Shown: positions 1 to 8,456, numbered from the stretch's first letter. The stretch: 64,000 nucleotides of DNA from an uncultured Desulfobacterium sp. (GCA_900258555.1 LT984854.1:2301066-2365065), one strand, 5' to 3'. Notes: generated from the sequence alone by a model not told the origin. Program-made: numbers and translations.

Positions 1-73
1 TTCTCCTTTTTTTTAATTGGTTTGTCGTAAAACCCTTATAAAGGAAAAGCGCCTTTTTTTCGACAAGTTATAA

Positions 74-268
74 TTTTACACAAAAGATTTTACACTACCC
101 GCCTGGTGTGAGATCTATTTGGGACAATGGATTTCAGCAGACCCGACGCTAAATCAAATGCCCGCTGATGTGACCCACATAAAGCTCTCTACAGGAGGGG
201 TAAACAGACAGGTCGGCATTATTGCGCTTGTTGGCAGGATAGGACTGGAGATATTGGCATACCGTTAA
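74..268 (+). pseudogene. Remnant of a transglutaminase-like protein (C-terminal end only)
   Basis: An open frame of about 64 codons begins right after a TAA at 71-73 and ends with TAA at 266-268. It carries the pattern AWCEIYLGQWISADPTLNQ followed by PADVTHIKL, which matches the end of bacterial transglutaminase-core proteins (HAWPEVY...WISADPTLNQ...PADATHI). The acidic member of the C-H-D triad (ADPT) is kept. The position expected for the catalytic His, just before AW, is Pro. Upstream (1-73) is A/T-rich with no coding character, and there is no start codon or ribosome site, so the 5' three quarters of the gene are missing. I read it as a decayed fragment; nothing recognisable follows in 269-499. 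Confidence 0.55.
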
Positions 269-499
269 CATTGTCAGATGGATTTCCATGATCAAGCTGA
301 TCAGTCTCACCAATCATCGTATATGTTTTGGTCCTTGAGGCTTGACCTGTTTATGTTATATTCACCGCTGACATCTCAGGCCAAACTTAGGTCCGATCCC
401 AATTTGTTTTAATGTTTCTTTCATTCACAATCGCCTTTGTACTGGTTTCCCTTGCTGTATATTTTCCCATGAAGCTGGGAATTAAGGCCTTAGAAGACT

Positions 500-1561
500 A
501 TGAAGGATGATAAGCAACATGAATATGTGGGCAATCTCCACATACACTCAATCTTTTCAGATGGTGCAGGAACTGTCCCTGAAATAGCCAAGTCAGCGGC
601 ATCCCTGGGGCTTGATTTTGTTGTTATAAACGATCATGACCATATGACAGACAGCCTTCACACCGATGAGGAAGGTTTTTACAGCGGCCTTCTCGTTCTC
701 ATTGGCCTTGAGATAGGTTACAACTCGCATCACTATCTTGCTTTCAATATAAAAGATAAGGTAAACTCAAAAAACTTAAGCCCGCAGGAGGTGATTGATC
801 TTGTAGACAAACAGGGAGGATTTGGTTTTCTTGCCCATCCGTTTGAAAAGGGTATGCCTTTTCATGACAAGTCAATCTCTTACACCTGGAATGAGCTCAG
901 CGTCACCGGTTTTGCCGGCATTGAGATCTGGAATTTTGCATCCAGGTGGAAGGAACGCATCAAGAGCCCTGTTCACGGTCTGTTGCACCTTCTTTTTAAA
1001 TCAAAATTGTTAAAAGGTCCCAGCCGGGAGACCCTTTATTTCTGGGACCGATTATGTCAGGAAAGGAGATTAACCGCCATAGGCGGCTCTGACGCCCACG
1101 GAGCCGTGTTCAGATGGGGTCCCGTCCGGTTGAGCCCTCTTCCTTATAAATACGCCCTGAACAGCGTCAATGTGCATATCCTGCTTGACACGGCCATATC
1201 AGATGATGTTACGTTAGCCAAGGCCCAGGTGTATGATGCAATGAGACATGGCAGGCTTTTCATCGCCCATGACAGGCTCGTAAGGGCCAATGGCTTCAGA
1301 TTCTATTTTACCTCTGACAGTGGGAGCTTAGTTCACATGGGTGAAGAATTCATGTTCGAGCCTGGGGATATACATGTAGACGCGCCACAACGTAGTGAGA
1401 TAAGACTCATAAAAAACGGTGAATTGCAGTTAAGACATTACGGACAGAATGCTTGCTTTCGAGCAGTGGACAAAGGCGTATATCGTGTTGAGCTTTTTTT
1501 GCGCCGCTTTCCCTTTGGTCTGCGGCCTTGGATATTTTCAAACCCTGTATATTTGAGATGA
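500..1561 (+). CDS. PHP-domain phosphoesterase-like protein
   Basis: A 353-residue protein with a PHP (polymerase and histidinol phosphatase) fold. The N-terminal metal motif HIHSIFSDG lies at residues 14-22 and is followed by NDHDHM near 44. Later come the HP of FLAHPFE (about 112) and GGSDAHG (about 198), the usual PHP metal ligands. Members hydrolyse phosphoesters with a trinuclear metal centre; the substrate cannot be read from sequence. The last 100 residues look like a beta-rich accessory region ending in a hydrophobic FPFGLRPWIFSNPVYL segment. There is no signal peptide, so it is probably cytoplasmic. The upstream ribosome site is weak. A lipoprotein gene follows after 33 bases and may be co-transcribed. 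Confidence 0.82.
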   Translation: MKDDKQHEYVGNLHIHSIFSDGAGTVPEIAKSAASLGLDFVVINDHDHMTDSLHTDEEGFYSGLLVLIGLEIGYNSHHYLAFNIKDKVNSKNLSPQEVIDLVDKQGGFGFLAHPFEKGMPFHDKSISYTWNELSVTGFAGIEIWNFASRWKERIKSPVHGLLHLLFKSKLLKGPSRETLYFWDRLCQERRLTAIGGSDAHGAVFRWGPVRLSPLPYKYALNSVNVHILLDTAISDDVTLAKAQVYDAMRHGRLFIAHDRLVRANGFRFYFTSDSGSLVHMGEEFMFEPGDIHVDAPQRSEIRLIKNGELQLRHYGQNACFRAVDKGVYRVELFLRRFPFGLRPWIFSNPVYLR

Positions 1562-1594
1562 AGACACTGAACAATCCTCAAAGGAGGAGAAAAA

Positions 1595-2119
1595 ATGAGA
1601 TTTATTAATTCACTGGTTTTGTCACTTGTTTGTCTTATGGTAATTTTTATTGTCTCATGTTCAAAAAAGACCGCCAGTGTCAACGAAGTGAAATACTATC
1701 CTGTAAACAGCATGGATGGAGTTATCAGCAAGACCGGCGTGCAGTTTGATAAGGACATAAGCTCTGACGGCAATGGTTCGCTGCGGATAACCGGAGAAAG
1801 GCCCTCAACCATCAGGCTTTATGAGACCGGTGATATTGATATTGAAGACTGCCGGCTTCTTTATCAGGCGAAGCTCCGCACGGAAAATATAGATGGCCAG
1901 GTGTTTATTGAGATGTGGTGTCATTTCCCTGAGAAAGGAGAATTCTTCTCCCGCGCCATGCAGTCTCCTTTATCAGGGACCAATGAGTGGGTCTCACAGG
2001 AAACGCCTTTTTTTCTAAAAAAGGGCGAAAATCCTGATAATGTCAAGATTAATATAGTGGTAAACGGAAAGGGCACAGTCTGGGTTGATGATATACATTT
2101 ATTGAAGGCGCCGTTGTAG
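1595..2119 (+). CDS. Small lipoprotein of unknown function
   Basis: A 174-residue protein preceded by a strong AAAGGAGGAG ribosome site. It starts with a basic residue, a hydrophobic stretch and a lipobox (IVSC, Cys at 22), so it should be lipidated and membrane-anchored. The mature part is beta-strand-rich with alternating polar and hydrophobic residues and ends VWVDDIHLLKAPL. That ending, and TEN..GQVFIEMWCHFP before it, resemble the galactose-binding-like jelly rolls found in extracytoplasmic proteins (a guess from pattern only). It sits 33 bases downstream of the PHP gene. No catalytic motif is visible. Confidence 0.8.
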   Translation: MRFINSLVLSLVCLMVIFIVSCSKKTASVNEVKYYPVNSMDGVISKTGVQFDKDISSDGNGSLRITGERPSTIRLYETGDIDIEDCRLLYQAKLRTENIDGQVFIEMWCHFPEKGEFFSRAMQSPLSGTNEWVSQETPFFLKKGENPDNVKINIVVNGKGTVWVDDIHLLKAPL

Positions 2120-2239
2120 CGCCAGATGCGAGTCCGAGAAGGAGGTGATTAAGGAAGATAATTCATGCCATGGTACAACAGATTTTCAAGGTGCTTTGAT
2201 TAAAGGTTTTCATTATCAATTTTATATGAGGAGAGAGCC

Positions 2240-2623
2240 ATGTCTGAGAAGCTGCAGAATTTATTGGAAGACTTTATTAAAGAGGCCAAACTTGAGTCCG
2301 TCGCCGCCGGAATCGTTGATTTTGACGGAAAGGAATTGGCATATGCAATTCATGGCACTTTTGACAGAGAATTCAATTCTCAACGCGCTGCTTCAGTCTT
2401 TGCCATGGTTGTCAATTTTATGAATAAGACCCTTGGGGGCATTCATTTTGAGGAAGATGAGGTGGAAGAAGTCCTTGTAACATCCAGACACGGTTATTTC
2501 CTGCTAGAGGTCATCAAGACGGAAAAGTGTTTTCAAGGGGTTGCCATCTCAAAGGAAGAGGACTTCAATAGGATTAGGGATCTGATGAAAAAATACAAGC
2601 CTATGTTTCTAGAAATTTTGTAA
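2240..2623 (+). CDS. Roadblock/LC7-like protein
   Basis: 127 residues with a good GAGGAGAGAG ribosome site. The arrangement fits the Roadblock/LC7 fold: an N-terminal helix (LQNLLEDFIKEA), then VAAGIVDFDGKELAY, a central long helix (AASVFAMVVNFMNKTLGG), then EVLVTSRHGYFLLEVI and a closing helix. Such proteins (MglB, RobL) act as partners or GAPs of small Ras-like GTPases or as oligomeric scaffolds. No GTPase gene lies next to it here, so the partner is unknown. The assignment is from fold pattern only, because the family is short and divergent. rdgB follows after 30 bases. Confidence 0.6.
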   Translation: MSEKLQNLLEDFIKEAKLESVAAGIVDFDGKELAYAIHGTFDREFNSQRAASVFAMVVNFMNKTLGGIHFEEDEVEEVLVTSRHGYFLLEVIKTEKCFQGVAISKEEDFNRIRDLMKKYKPMFLEIL

Positions 2624-2653
2624 CAATATTCTACAATTAAATTTATAATTATC

Positions 2654-3304
2654 TTGGGTTTTGGTGTGACATATTCAGGCGATAAAAAGGCCAGGACCAC
2701 ACTGGTCCTGGCTACAACAAACAACGGAAAGGTAGAAGAATTCAAACTGTTGTTAACGGATTTTGATGTTGAAATAAAAGGGCTGAGGGAATTTGGACCT
2801 ATCCCTGCAATCAAAGAAGATGGAAAGACTTTTGAAGAAAATGCCGTTAAAAAAGCCAGCCTTACGGCAAAAGCGCTGGGATTGCCTGTCCTGGCGGATG
2901 ATTCAGGACTTGTTGTAAAAGCGCTGGACGGCAGACCTGGTGTCCGGTCAGCACGATATGGAGGCTCTTCAGACAGGGAAAACAATCTAAAATTACTGAA
3001 GGAAATGGAAGGGATCCAGGATAGAGAGGCATATTTTATGTGCGTGATCGCCATATCCGCCCCAAATGGTTCCACCCTGGTATATCAGGGAAAATGTGAT
3101 GGCGTTATTACTGACGAATTAACCGGTTCCAATGGTTTTGGCTATGACCCTCTATTTTATTATCCACCCCTTAAAAAGACCTTTGCCCAGTTGACAACGG
3201 AAGAAAAAAACCGTGTCAGTCACCGTGGGAGGGCCATGGCAGGTTTGCGTAGTGAATTCAATAAAATTTTAGTCTGGCTAAAACAAAAAACGACGCTGGA
3301 TTGA
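2654..3304 (+). CDS. rdgB: XTP/dITP diphosphatase (RdgB/HAM1 family)
   Basis: This enzyme hydrolyses non-canonical purine triphosphates (XTP, dITP, ITP) to monophosphates and keeps them out of DNA. The family signature LVLATTNNGKVEEFKLLL is at residues 17-34, followed by FEENAVKKA, LADDSGLVVKALDGRPGVRSARY (with the catalytic Asp), SNGFGYDPLFYYP and SHRGRAM near the end. Full length for the family (about 200 residues). The open frame begins with TTG at 2654; GTG at 2666 is an equally possible start and neither has a clear ribosome site. The family usually starts a few residues before the LVLAT motif. Confidence 0.95.
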   Translation: MGFGVTYSGDKKARTTLVLATTNNGKVEEFKLLLTDFDVEIKGLREFGPIPAIKEDGKTFEENAVKKASLTAKALGLPVLADDSGLVVKALDGRPGVRSARYGGSSDRENNLKLLKEMEGIQDREAYFMCVIAISAPNGSTLVYQGKCDGVITDELTGSNGFGYDPLFYYPPLKKTFAQLTTEEKNRVSHRGRAMAGLRSEFNKILVWLKQKTTLD

Positions 3305-3426
3305 ATCGTTTCAGGACCTCCCACCCCTAGCAGACTCCTTTTTTTATCATGTCTTACGACTTACGTCTCGTTATCCAGGGCGATAGCAATCATTGCTCGG
3401 TTTTTAACAATATATTGTATTTTCTA

Positions 3427-3455
3427 TTGACATTCACCTCAATAAGTTGTATGTA
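3427..3455 (+). promoter_or_regulatory. Candidate sigma-70 promoter
   Basis: TTGACA (3427-3432), a 17-base spacer and TATGTA (3450-3455). It lies about 130 bases upstream of the polysaccharide deacetylase gene, in a non-coding stretch of 277 bases that otherwise shows nothing recognisable. Confidence 0.35.
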
Positions 3456-3581
3456 AATTCCGTCAATGAATATTATGGAGGGAAACGCATTATCTGCTTT
3501 TCAACCAATACCGGATCACGCTGTCTGACCCCATAAGTTGAAAAAATATCAAGACCTTATATCGCAATAGAGGAAAACCAT

Positions 3582-4418
3582 ATGGATAGAAGGGAGTTCC
3601 TGGCTAGAAGCGCCTGTCTTATGGCTGGAAGCCTTTTTGGACTAAGTGGTATTTCAAAGGCCTTTGCTATTGAGAAAGACAATACCCTTACTGGTTTTTC
3701 CCCTCCCCGCGTCGCCTTGATAATTGATGACATAGGGTTTAGTGAGACCCATGCAAGGCAATTCCTGAGCCTGAATACCCCTATCACGTTTTCCATCCTT
3801 CCCCGCCTCGAAAGATCGCAAGATCTTGCCTTTGAAATCCATGAACACGGCCATGAGATCATGCTCCATCAGCCCATGGAACCTTACAATCCTGACCTAG
3901 ACCCTGGCCCCGGCGCGCTCTATTCAGGGTTTTCGGGTGATGAAATAACAGGAATTATGGAAGAGAACATCAGGGCCATTCCTTTTGCTGTCGGCATGAA
4001 CAACCATATGGGTTCAAAATTCACCGAGTGTAAAAAGGAAGTGGGCGATGCGCTTGGTGTGGTCAACAGGACAGGACTCTTTTTTGTTGACAGCCTGACC
4101 ACCAATCATTCCATGGCTTACAGGACTGCAAAAAAACTGCATATGGCGGCCTCATACAGGGACAGGTTTTTAGACAACATACCTGATGAAAAGGTCATAT
4201 ATTTTCAGCTTAACAATCTGATAAAATATGCTATAACCTATGGTCATGCAATAGGAATAGGGCATCCTTATACAGAGACTGCAAAGGCTATAGGAAGATC
4301 CCTGGGGAATTTTGAAAAGTTGGGGGTGTCATTGGTATACGTCTCCAAGGTATTGACACTGAGAAATTCCGCAATTGAAAAAGGCGTCTCAACATCCGGC
4401 TCACATGATTTTACCTAA
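3582..4418 (+). CDS. Divergent polysaccharide deacetylase, Tat-exported
   Basis: 278 residues. The N-terminus has a twin-arginine motif (DRREFLARS) and a hydrophobic stretch ending in SKAFA, so export by Tat is likely. The mature part matches the divergent polysaccharide deacetylase family (DUF610/YibQ): RVALIIDDIGFS with the paired Asp, ITFSILPRLE, HGHEIMLHQPMEP, GMNNHMGSKFT, FFVDSLTT and AIGIGHPY. The metal-binding His and Asp residues of NodB-type enzymes are retained. Members are thought to act on periplasmic glycans; the substrate here is unknown. A PilZ gene follows after 29 bases, suggesting an operon. Confidence 0.88.
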   Translation: MDRREFLARSACLMAGSLFGLSGISKAFAIEKDNTLTGFSPPRVALIIDDIGFSETHARQFLSLNTPITFSILPRLERSQDLAFEIHEHGHEIMLHQPMEPYNPDLDPGPGALYSGFSGDEITGIMEENIRAIPFAVGMNNHMGSKFTECKKEVGDALGVVNRTGLFFVDSLTTNHSMAYRTAKKLHMAASYRDRFLDNIPDEKVIYFQLNNLIKYAITYGHAIGIGHPYTETAKAIGRSLGNFEKLGVSLVYVSKVLTLRNSAIEKGVSTSGSHDFT

Positions 4419-4447
4419 GTCGAGGCAAATGCTGCAGAGGTTTCAAT

Positions 4448-4792
4448 ATGCCTAATCATCCACCGGAAAGAAGATCCGGGCCCAGAAAGGTAGTTGATAA
4501 ATACTACAGTGTGGAGTTCTCGATCGGAGAATTCTCTCTTTGCTACCAATTCAGGATATGGAACATGTCTGAGCAGGGGATGTGTTTGCTTGTTAAAGAG
4601 GATTCTGACGTTCTGAGGTATATAACCGTCGGCGATGTCCTGGACATGAAATACCATGGCTTGAAGACAAAAGAACCAGCCGAATATTTTAAAACAAAGA
4701 TAGAACATATAACAAAAACAGACGAAGGACGGTATGTCGGCCATTATCTGGTGGGGATATCTATCGTGGGTAACGGCGAACGGGTTGAATAA
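4448..4792 (+). CDS. PilZ domain protein
   Basis: A 114-residue single-domain protein with an AGAGG ribosome site. It has the first PilZ arginine motif (ERRSGPRKVVD) and a second element WNMSEQGMCL corresponding to the D/N-x-S-x-x-G motif, so it is a likely c-di-GMP receptor. The aspartate of the second motif is Asn, which is tolerated in many members. It follows the exported deacetylase; a c-di-GMP-controlled surface-glycan function is possible but is inference. It is the first of two PilZ domains in this window. Confidence 0.75.
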   Translation: MPNHPPERRSGPRKVVDKYYSVEFSIGEFSLCYQFRIWNMSEQGMCLLVKEDSDVLRYITVGDVLDMKYHGLKTKEPAEYFKTKIEHITKTDEGRYVGHYLVGISIVGNGERVE

Positions 4793-4802
4793 GCAAAAGA
4801 AA

Positions 4803-4829
4803 AGGGCCGGTTAGGTCTCCACCGGCCCT
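4803..4829 (-). terminator. Rho-independent terminator of the PEP-CTERM gene
   Basis: A perfect 9-bp stem, AGGGCCGGT (4803-4811) with ACCGGCCCT (4821-4829), loop of 9. Read on the minus strand it is followed by TTTTCTTTT, so it terminates transcription coming from 4873-5397. It also sits just past the convergent PilZ gene. Confidence 0.8.
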
Positions 4830-4872
4830 GTGATTCATTAAACACCATATTAATTTTCCTAAGGGTCTTGAC

Positions 4873-5397
4873 TTACGCTTTTCTCCTGCGCCCGAACCAT
4901 CCTAAGCCTACAAGTCCAGTACCTAATAGCATCATAGTGGCTGGTTCGGGGACTGGACTGGGTCCAAAGTAGGTGATATGGCTTAAACTATCCACTCCTA
5001 GGCCTAGTCCGGCAAAATCCACCAAGTTATCATCATCGTTATCAATAATTGCCCAATGGTCTGGATTTGTAACATCTGGTTTGCCAACGCCGTATTTCAA
5101 TATTGCGTAAACCCAATCAACAGCTGGCATAAGATCGTCTCCCTCCACGTCCTTATCCCAAAAACCATCATTATAGTCTCCTGGAGATGAATCTTTACCA
5201 AGATAAAAGACATTTACTCCGCCAAGCAGACCCTCCAGCCAAGACTCCTCTTCACTAACGCTAGAAGGGGTCACCCACTGGGGATTGGTATCTGAGTCAG
5301 GCGGGTCTATGTCAATTACCAACATGTCTGCCTTACAAGTTGTTGCCAATGCCAAACATATTCCAATTAGTATTAATAGCACACGTATCTTTCTCAT
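4873..5397 (-). CDS. PEP-CTERM sorting domain protein
   Basis: A 174-residue exported protein with a strong AAGGAGG ribosome site, a signal peptide (MRKIRVLLILIGICLALA) and a textbook PEP-CTERM tail: PVPEPATMMLLGTGLVGLGW then FGRRRKA. This tail is recognised by an exosortase (EpsH/XrtA type) and the proteins are usually associated with exopolysaccharide. The mature part (residues 24-140) is acidic, rich in D, N, P and G (DIDPPDSDTN, NDDDNLVDF), and may bind calcium. There is no exosortase or EPS gene in the window, so the sorting machinery must be elsewhere. It stands alone with its own terminator. Confidence 0.9.
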   Translation of the reverse strand: MRKIRVLLILIGICLALATTCKADMLVIDIDPPDSDTNPQWVTPSSVSEEESWLEGLLGGVNVFYLGKDSSPGDYNDGFWDKDVEGDDLMPAVDWVYAILKYGVGKPDVTNPDHWAIIDNDDDNLVDFAGLGLGVDSLSHITYFGPSPVPEPATMMLLGTGLVGLGWFGRRRKA

Positions 5398-5948
5398 GAG
5401 GTCCTCCTTGTGTTTTAGGGTTAAAGTCTATCTCAATAAACATGATTTCTTGTAAAGAGTTTGGACATCTTAATATCTATTTGCAGTTCTTATCAGCAAA
5501 CCTTATGCCATATTGAATATGATTAGAAATAAAATAAATTTAATGAATTATCAAGATCTTGGGGTTTAGCCGCTCTTATAAAATATAATGTATGTAAATA
5601 AATTCTACTTTTATAATATAAATAAATACCACTTTTTAGTAAAATATTATCCTGTTCTCTATGAGAATGAGCACTGCAACTCATCACTTTCAGCAATATT
5701 TTTGGTCAGTCAGAAACTTATTATATATACAACTATTATATTTTTCTTGACTTATGTTAATTTTGGATTATTCAATATTAGCTAATATTTTCTTGATAGA
5801 TCACCATTCGGGTCTATCGAATGATACTGGTTAAATGTTGTCTGATTTTCTCCTGCCAGTTGTGGTTATAACTCCGGCGAGAAGAATACCGCCAAAGATT
5901 TTTTAACCCTCAAAAGACGAATAATCATCCTCCCTGGGAGGTTTAAAA
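5398..5948 (+). other. A/T-rich intergenic region
   Basis: About 550 bases, the most A/T-rich part of the window. A 65-codon frame at 5588-5785 is rich in Y, F, I and N and has no ribosome site, so I do not call it a gene. The only structure seen is a 6-bp hairpin GATAGA (5795-5800) with TCTATC (5813-5818). Promoters for the flanking divergent genes must lie here, but none stands out. Confidence 0.5.
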
Positions 5949-7066
5949 ATGGGCGGAAGTCCAACTCACGAAGAATTAGCTAAACAAGCCAGGAAACTTA
6001 AAAGACAGATTGCCAAACAGAAGGAAGAGGAAAACACACTGCGGGCAAGCGAAGAAAAATACCGATCTATGGTTGAGACCACCAGCGATATAATCTGGGA
6101 GGTGGATTCACACGGCGTTTTTTCCTATGTAAACCCCAGTGTGAATACCATCCTGGGATACAAGCCGGAGGAACTGATCGGCAGATCTTTTTTCTCTCAG
6201 ATGGAACCAGCCTAGTCCGAGCGCATGGCGGCAATGTTTATAACATTTTCAAGCAATGCAAGGCCCTTTATTGCCAAAGAACATTTTCATCAGCACAAGG
6301 ATGGCCTTTTTTTAATACCGACGGAAAACTTGCAGGATATCGGGGTGTTGGCCGTGATATAACAGTGCGAAAAAGGGCTGAAAATGACCTTAAAAAATCA
6401 AGGACCGAACTCAAACCTCTTTCTTCCCAATTGATGAATATCCATGAAAATGAAAGTAAACGGATTGGAGCAGAACTCCATGACGGAATCGCCCAGACAG
6501 TGAGCACTATCAAGATGAGGGCTGAGACAGCAAAGATGCAGATCGAGAAAAATGACCCTGCCGAGGTTGGAAAATCGCTGGATTCAATTATTGCAATATC
6601 ACAGATAGCTGTTGAAGAAATACGAAGAGTCTCCAGAAATCTAAGACCCGCCATGTTGGATAACCTTGGCATATTACCGACAGTGTCGTGGCTGTGCAGG
6701 GAATTTGAAAAGACCAGTTCAAAGATAAAGATCCGGGAGTATATTGATATTGATGAAAAAAGCATCCTTGACCAGCTCAAGATCGTCATATTCAGGATCA
6801 TGCAGGAATCATTCAATAATATTGCAAGACATAGTGATGCAAGCCTTGTGGATCTGTCCCTTAAACAGGCGGACTGCAGAATCCTTTTGACAATTAAAGA
6901 CAACGGTGGGGGATTTGATGTTGAACGTACGCTAAACTCGGAACAGTCAGGCAAGGGGCTTGGTCTTGCCAGCATGAAAGAGAGGGCTGAACTGTCAGGG
7001 GGGGTCTTTCATGACAGAGTCTGTTAAGGGTACTGGGACGACAGTCGAGGCATGGTGGTCAATCGG
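5949..7066 (+). pseudogene. Broken PAS-domain histidine kinase (HisKA_3/NarX-DesK type)
   Basis: Read in pieces this is one kinase. A coiled start (MGGSPTHEELAKQARKLKRQ) and a PAS domain run to an in-frame TAG at 6213-6215. The same frame continues as PAS sequence (SERMAAMF...HQHKDG) to about 6300. The frame then changes and resumes as PFFNTDGKLAGYRGVGRDIT; about ten residues usual between these segments are missing, suggesting a short out-of-frame deletion. The kinase core follows: H-box GAELHDGIAQTVSTIKMR, LRPAMLDNLGILP, N-box ESFNNIARHS and G-box DNGGGFD/GKGLGLASMKERA. A second shift at the G7 run 6998-7004 separates it from its expected end (SFMTESVKGTGTTVEAWWS), which closes at 7066. Three independent lesions argue for decay, though sequencing error cannot be excluded. 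Confidence 0.75.
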
Positions 7067-7068
7067 AT

Positions 7069-7725
7069 CTATTTGATGACAAGACCTCTTTCCACGGCAA
7101 AGGCGGTCAATGCAGCGGTATTGTGGACGTCAAGTTTCCTCATCAGGTTTGAGCGGTGTTTTTCCGCTGTCTTCAAGCTTATACACAGGTACTCTGCTAT
7201 TTCTCTATTCTTGTATCCTTCGGCGATCAGCTTAAGTATCTCTCTTTCTCTCTCAGTAAGCCCATCCCACGTTGATTTGGTCTTTATAATGCCTTTTCCT
7301 TCCAAATAGCCTTCAATCACCTTTCCGGAGATTTCCGGGCTCAAATAACGCTTACCTTCAACTACATTTTTAATGGCCATTGCAAGCTCAGTGCGTGATG
7401 CATCCTTTAAAACATACCCATCAACACCGGATTGAAGTGCCCATAAGACGTATTCATCTGTCTTGTGAACTGTAAGGGCAATTATCTTTGTCCCAGGTCT
7501 TGTTTTTTTTATCTCCTTAATGGCAGAAAGGCCATCCATCTTGGGCATTGAAAGGTCCATCAGGACAAGATCTGGGACCAGGTTTTCCACGCAGCGAACA
7601 GCCTCGCGCCCATCCCGGGCCTCGCCTATTATCTCAATATCAGGATCAGTGCAAAGCAGCGCACGCAGACCCTCTCTGAGGATGGTGTGATCTTCGGCAA
7701 TGAGTATTCTGGATTTCTTTTTCAT
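7069..7725 (-). CDS. NarL/FixJ-family response regulator
   Basis: 218 residues: an N-terminal receiver (LIAEDHTILREGLRALL, phospho-acceptor Asp in LVLMDLSMPKMDG near 55, the T of IIALTVHKTDEY, K of YVLKDAS) and a C-terminal LuxR-type HTH (LTEREREILKLIAEGYKNREIAEYL, then ISLKTAEKHRSNLMRKL). It should be a phosphorylation-controlled DNA-binding protein. It converges tail to tail with the broken HisKA_3 kinase, which is the typical partner for this regulator class, with only 2 bases between the genes. If the kinase is dead, the regulator has lost its partner or is served by another kinase. The receiver and HTH are intact. Confidence 0.92.
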   Translation of the reverse strand: MKKKSRILIAEDHTILREGLRALLCTDPDIEIIGEARDGREAVRCVENLVPDLVLMDLSMPKMDGLSAIKEIKKTRPGTKIIALTVHKTDEYVLWALQSGVDGYVLKDASRTELAMAIKNVVEGKRYLSPEISGKVIEGYLEGKGIIKTKSTWDGLTEREREILKLIAEGYKNREIAEYLCISLKTAEKHRSNLMRKLDVHNTAALTAFAVERGLVIK

Positions 7726-7730
7726 AATTG

Positions 7731-7838
7731 TAGGGGCAATCCCCTCTGATTGCCCTGAAATCGCCCGGCCCCTTGCACCAATTAATAGGGGCGAACCTTG
7801 TGTTCGTCCTGTTCATCCACGAATCTTGTGTTCGCCCG
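7731..7838. repeat. Cluster of REP-like short palindromes
   Basis: Three related hairpin units lie in the gap between the two regulator genes. GGGCAATC (7734-7741) pairs with GATTGCCC (7748-7755); GGGGCGAAC (7788-7796) pairs with GTTCGTCC (7802-7809); a degenerate third unit CGAATCTTGTGTTCGCCC lies at about 7820-7837. The units share the plan AGGGGC-GA/AA-C...G-GCCC, as in intergenic REP-type elements. Confidence 0.55.
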
Positions 7839-7973
7839 CAGAACTGACAGTGTCCCGTCTGACCGGAGAAAATACAGTGTTTTTTATTGGAAAATAAGGC
7901 ATTCATCTTATTTACCATAATGCAGCAGCATCGTAAAGAAGGATTATATACTTTGTTTTATTTAGAGAGGAAT

Positions 7974-8369
7974 ATGAGTAAGATCCATCGTACTCTTATT
8001 GTTGAAGACAACGCCACCTTTCGTCAAATCCTTGTTAATCTCTTATCATACCAGTTTCCATTGATGGAAGTAGCCGAGGCGGAAGATAGCCTTGAGGCCT
8101 TTAAAATTATCCATGAATTTTCGCCTGATATTATCTTTTTCGACATTAAATTGCCCGGGGAAAGCGGTTTGGAATTGACCAAAAAGGTCAAAATAGCTTA
8201 TCCTGATATTGTTGTTGTCATACTTACGAGTTATGATATGCCCGAATACCGAAAGGCTGCAACGCAATATGGGGCTGACTATTTCTTTTCAAAGGGCTCA
8301 CCATCTGTTGCAAATTCGGTCCTGGCGCTGATTGAAGACATTTTATCAGGCGCTGCTCCATCTAATTAA
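7974..8369 (+). CDS. Stand-alone receiver (CheY-like) domain protein
   Basis: 131 residues when started at ATG 7974, which has an AGAGAGG ribosome site 4 bases upstream; the open frame could extend to 7887 but that part lacks family similarity. It is a complete receiver domain: TLIVEDNATFRQIL, phospho-acceptor Asp in IIFFDIKLPGESG (about 56), VVILTSYDMPEY and the Lys of FFSKGS. There is no output domain, so it probably relays phosphate or acts by protein contact. It lies between the broken kinase/regulator pair and the glycogen synthase block. Confidence 0.85.
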   Translation: MSKIHRTLIVEDNATFRQILVNLLSYQFPLMEVAEAEDSLEAFKIIHEFSPDIIFFDIKLPGESGLELTKKVKIAYPDIVVVILTSYDMPEYRKAATQYGADYFFSKGSPSVANSVLALIEDILSGAAPSN

Positions 8370-8456
8370 AGGCCCGTCTGTATTTTATCGGGCACTTCGG
8401 TATTCCATTCAGGCCATAACCTTGGTCACGATTTATTGTAAGTGCGTTACGAGATT

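Noticed and set aside
5588-5785. 65-codon A/T-rich open frame
   Set aside because: No ribosome site, composition of plain A/T-rich DNA and no recognisable motif.
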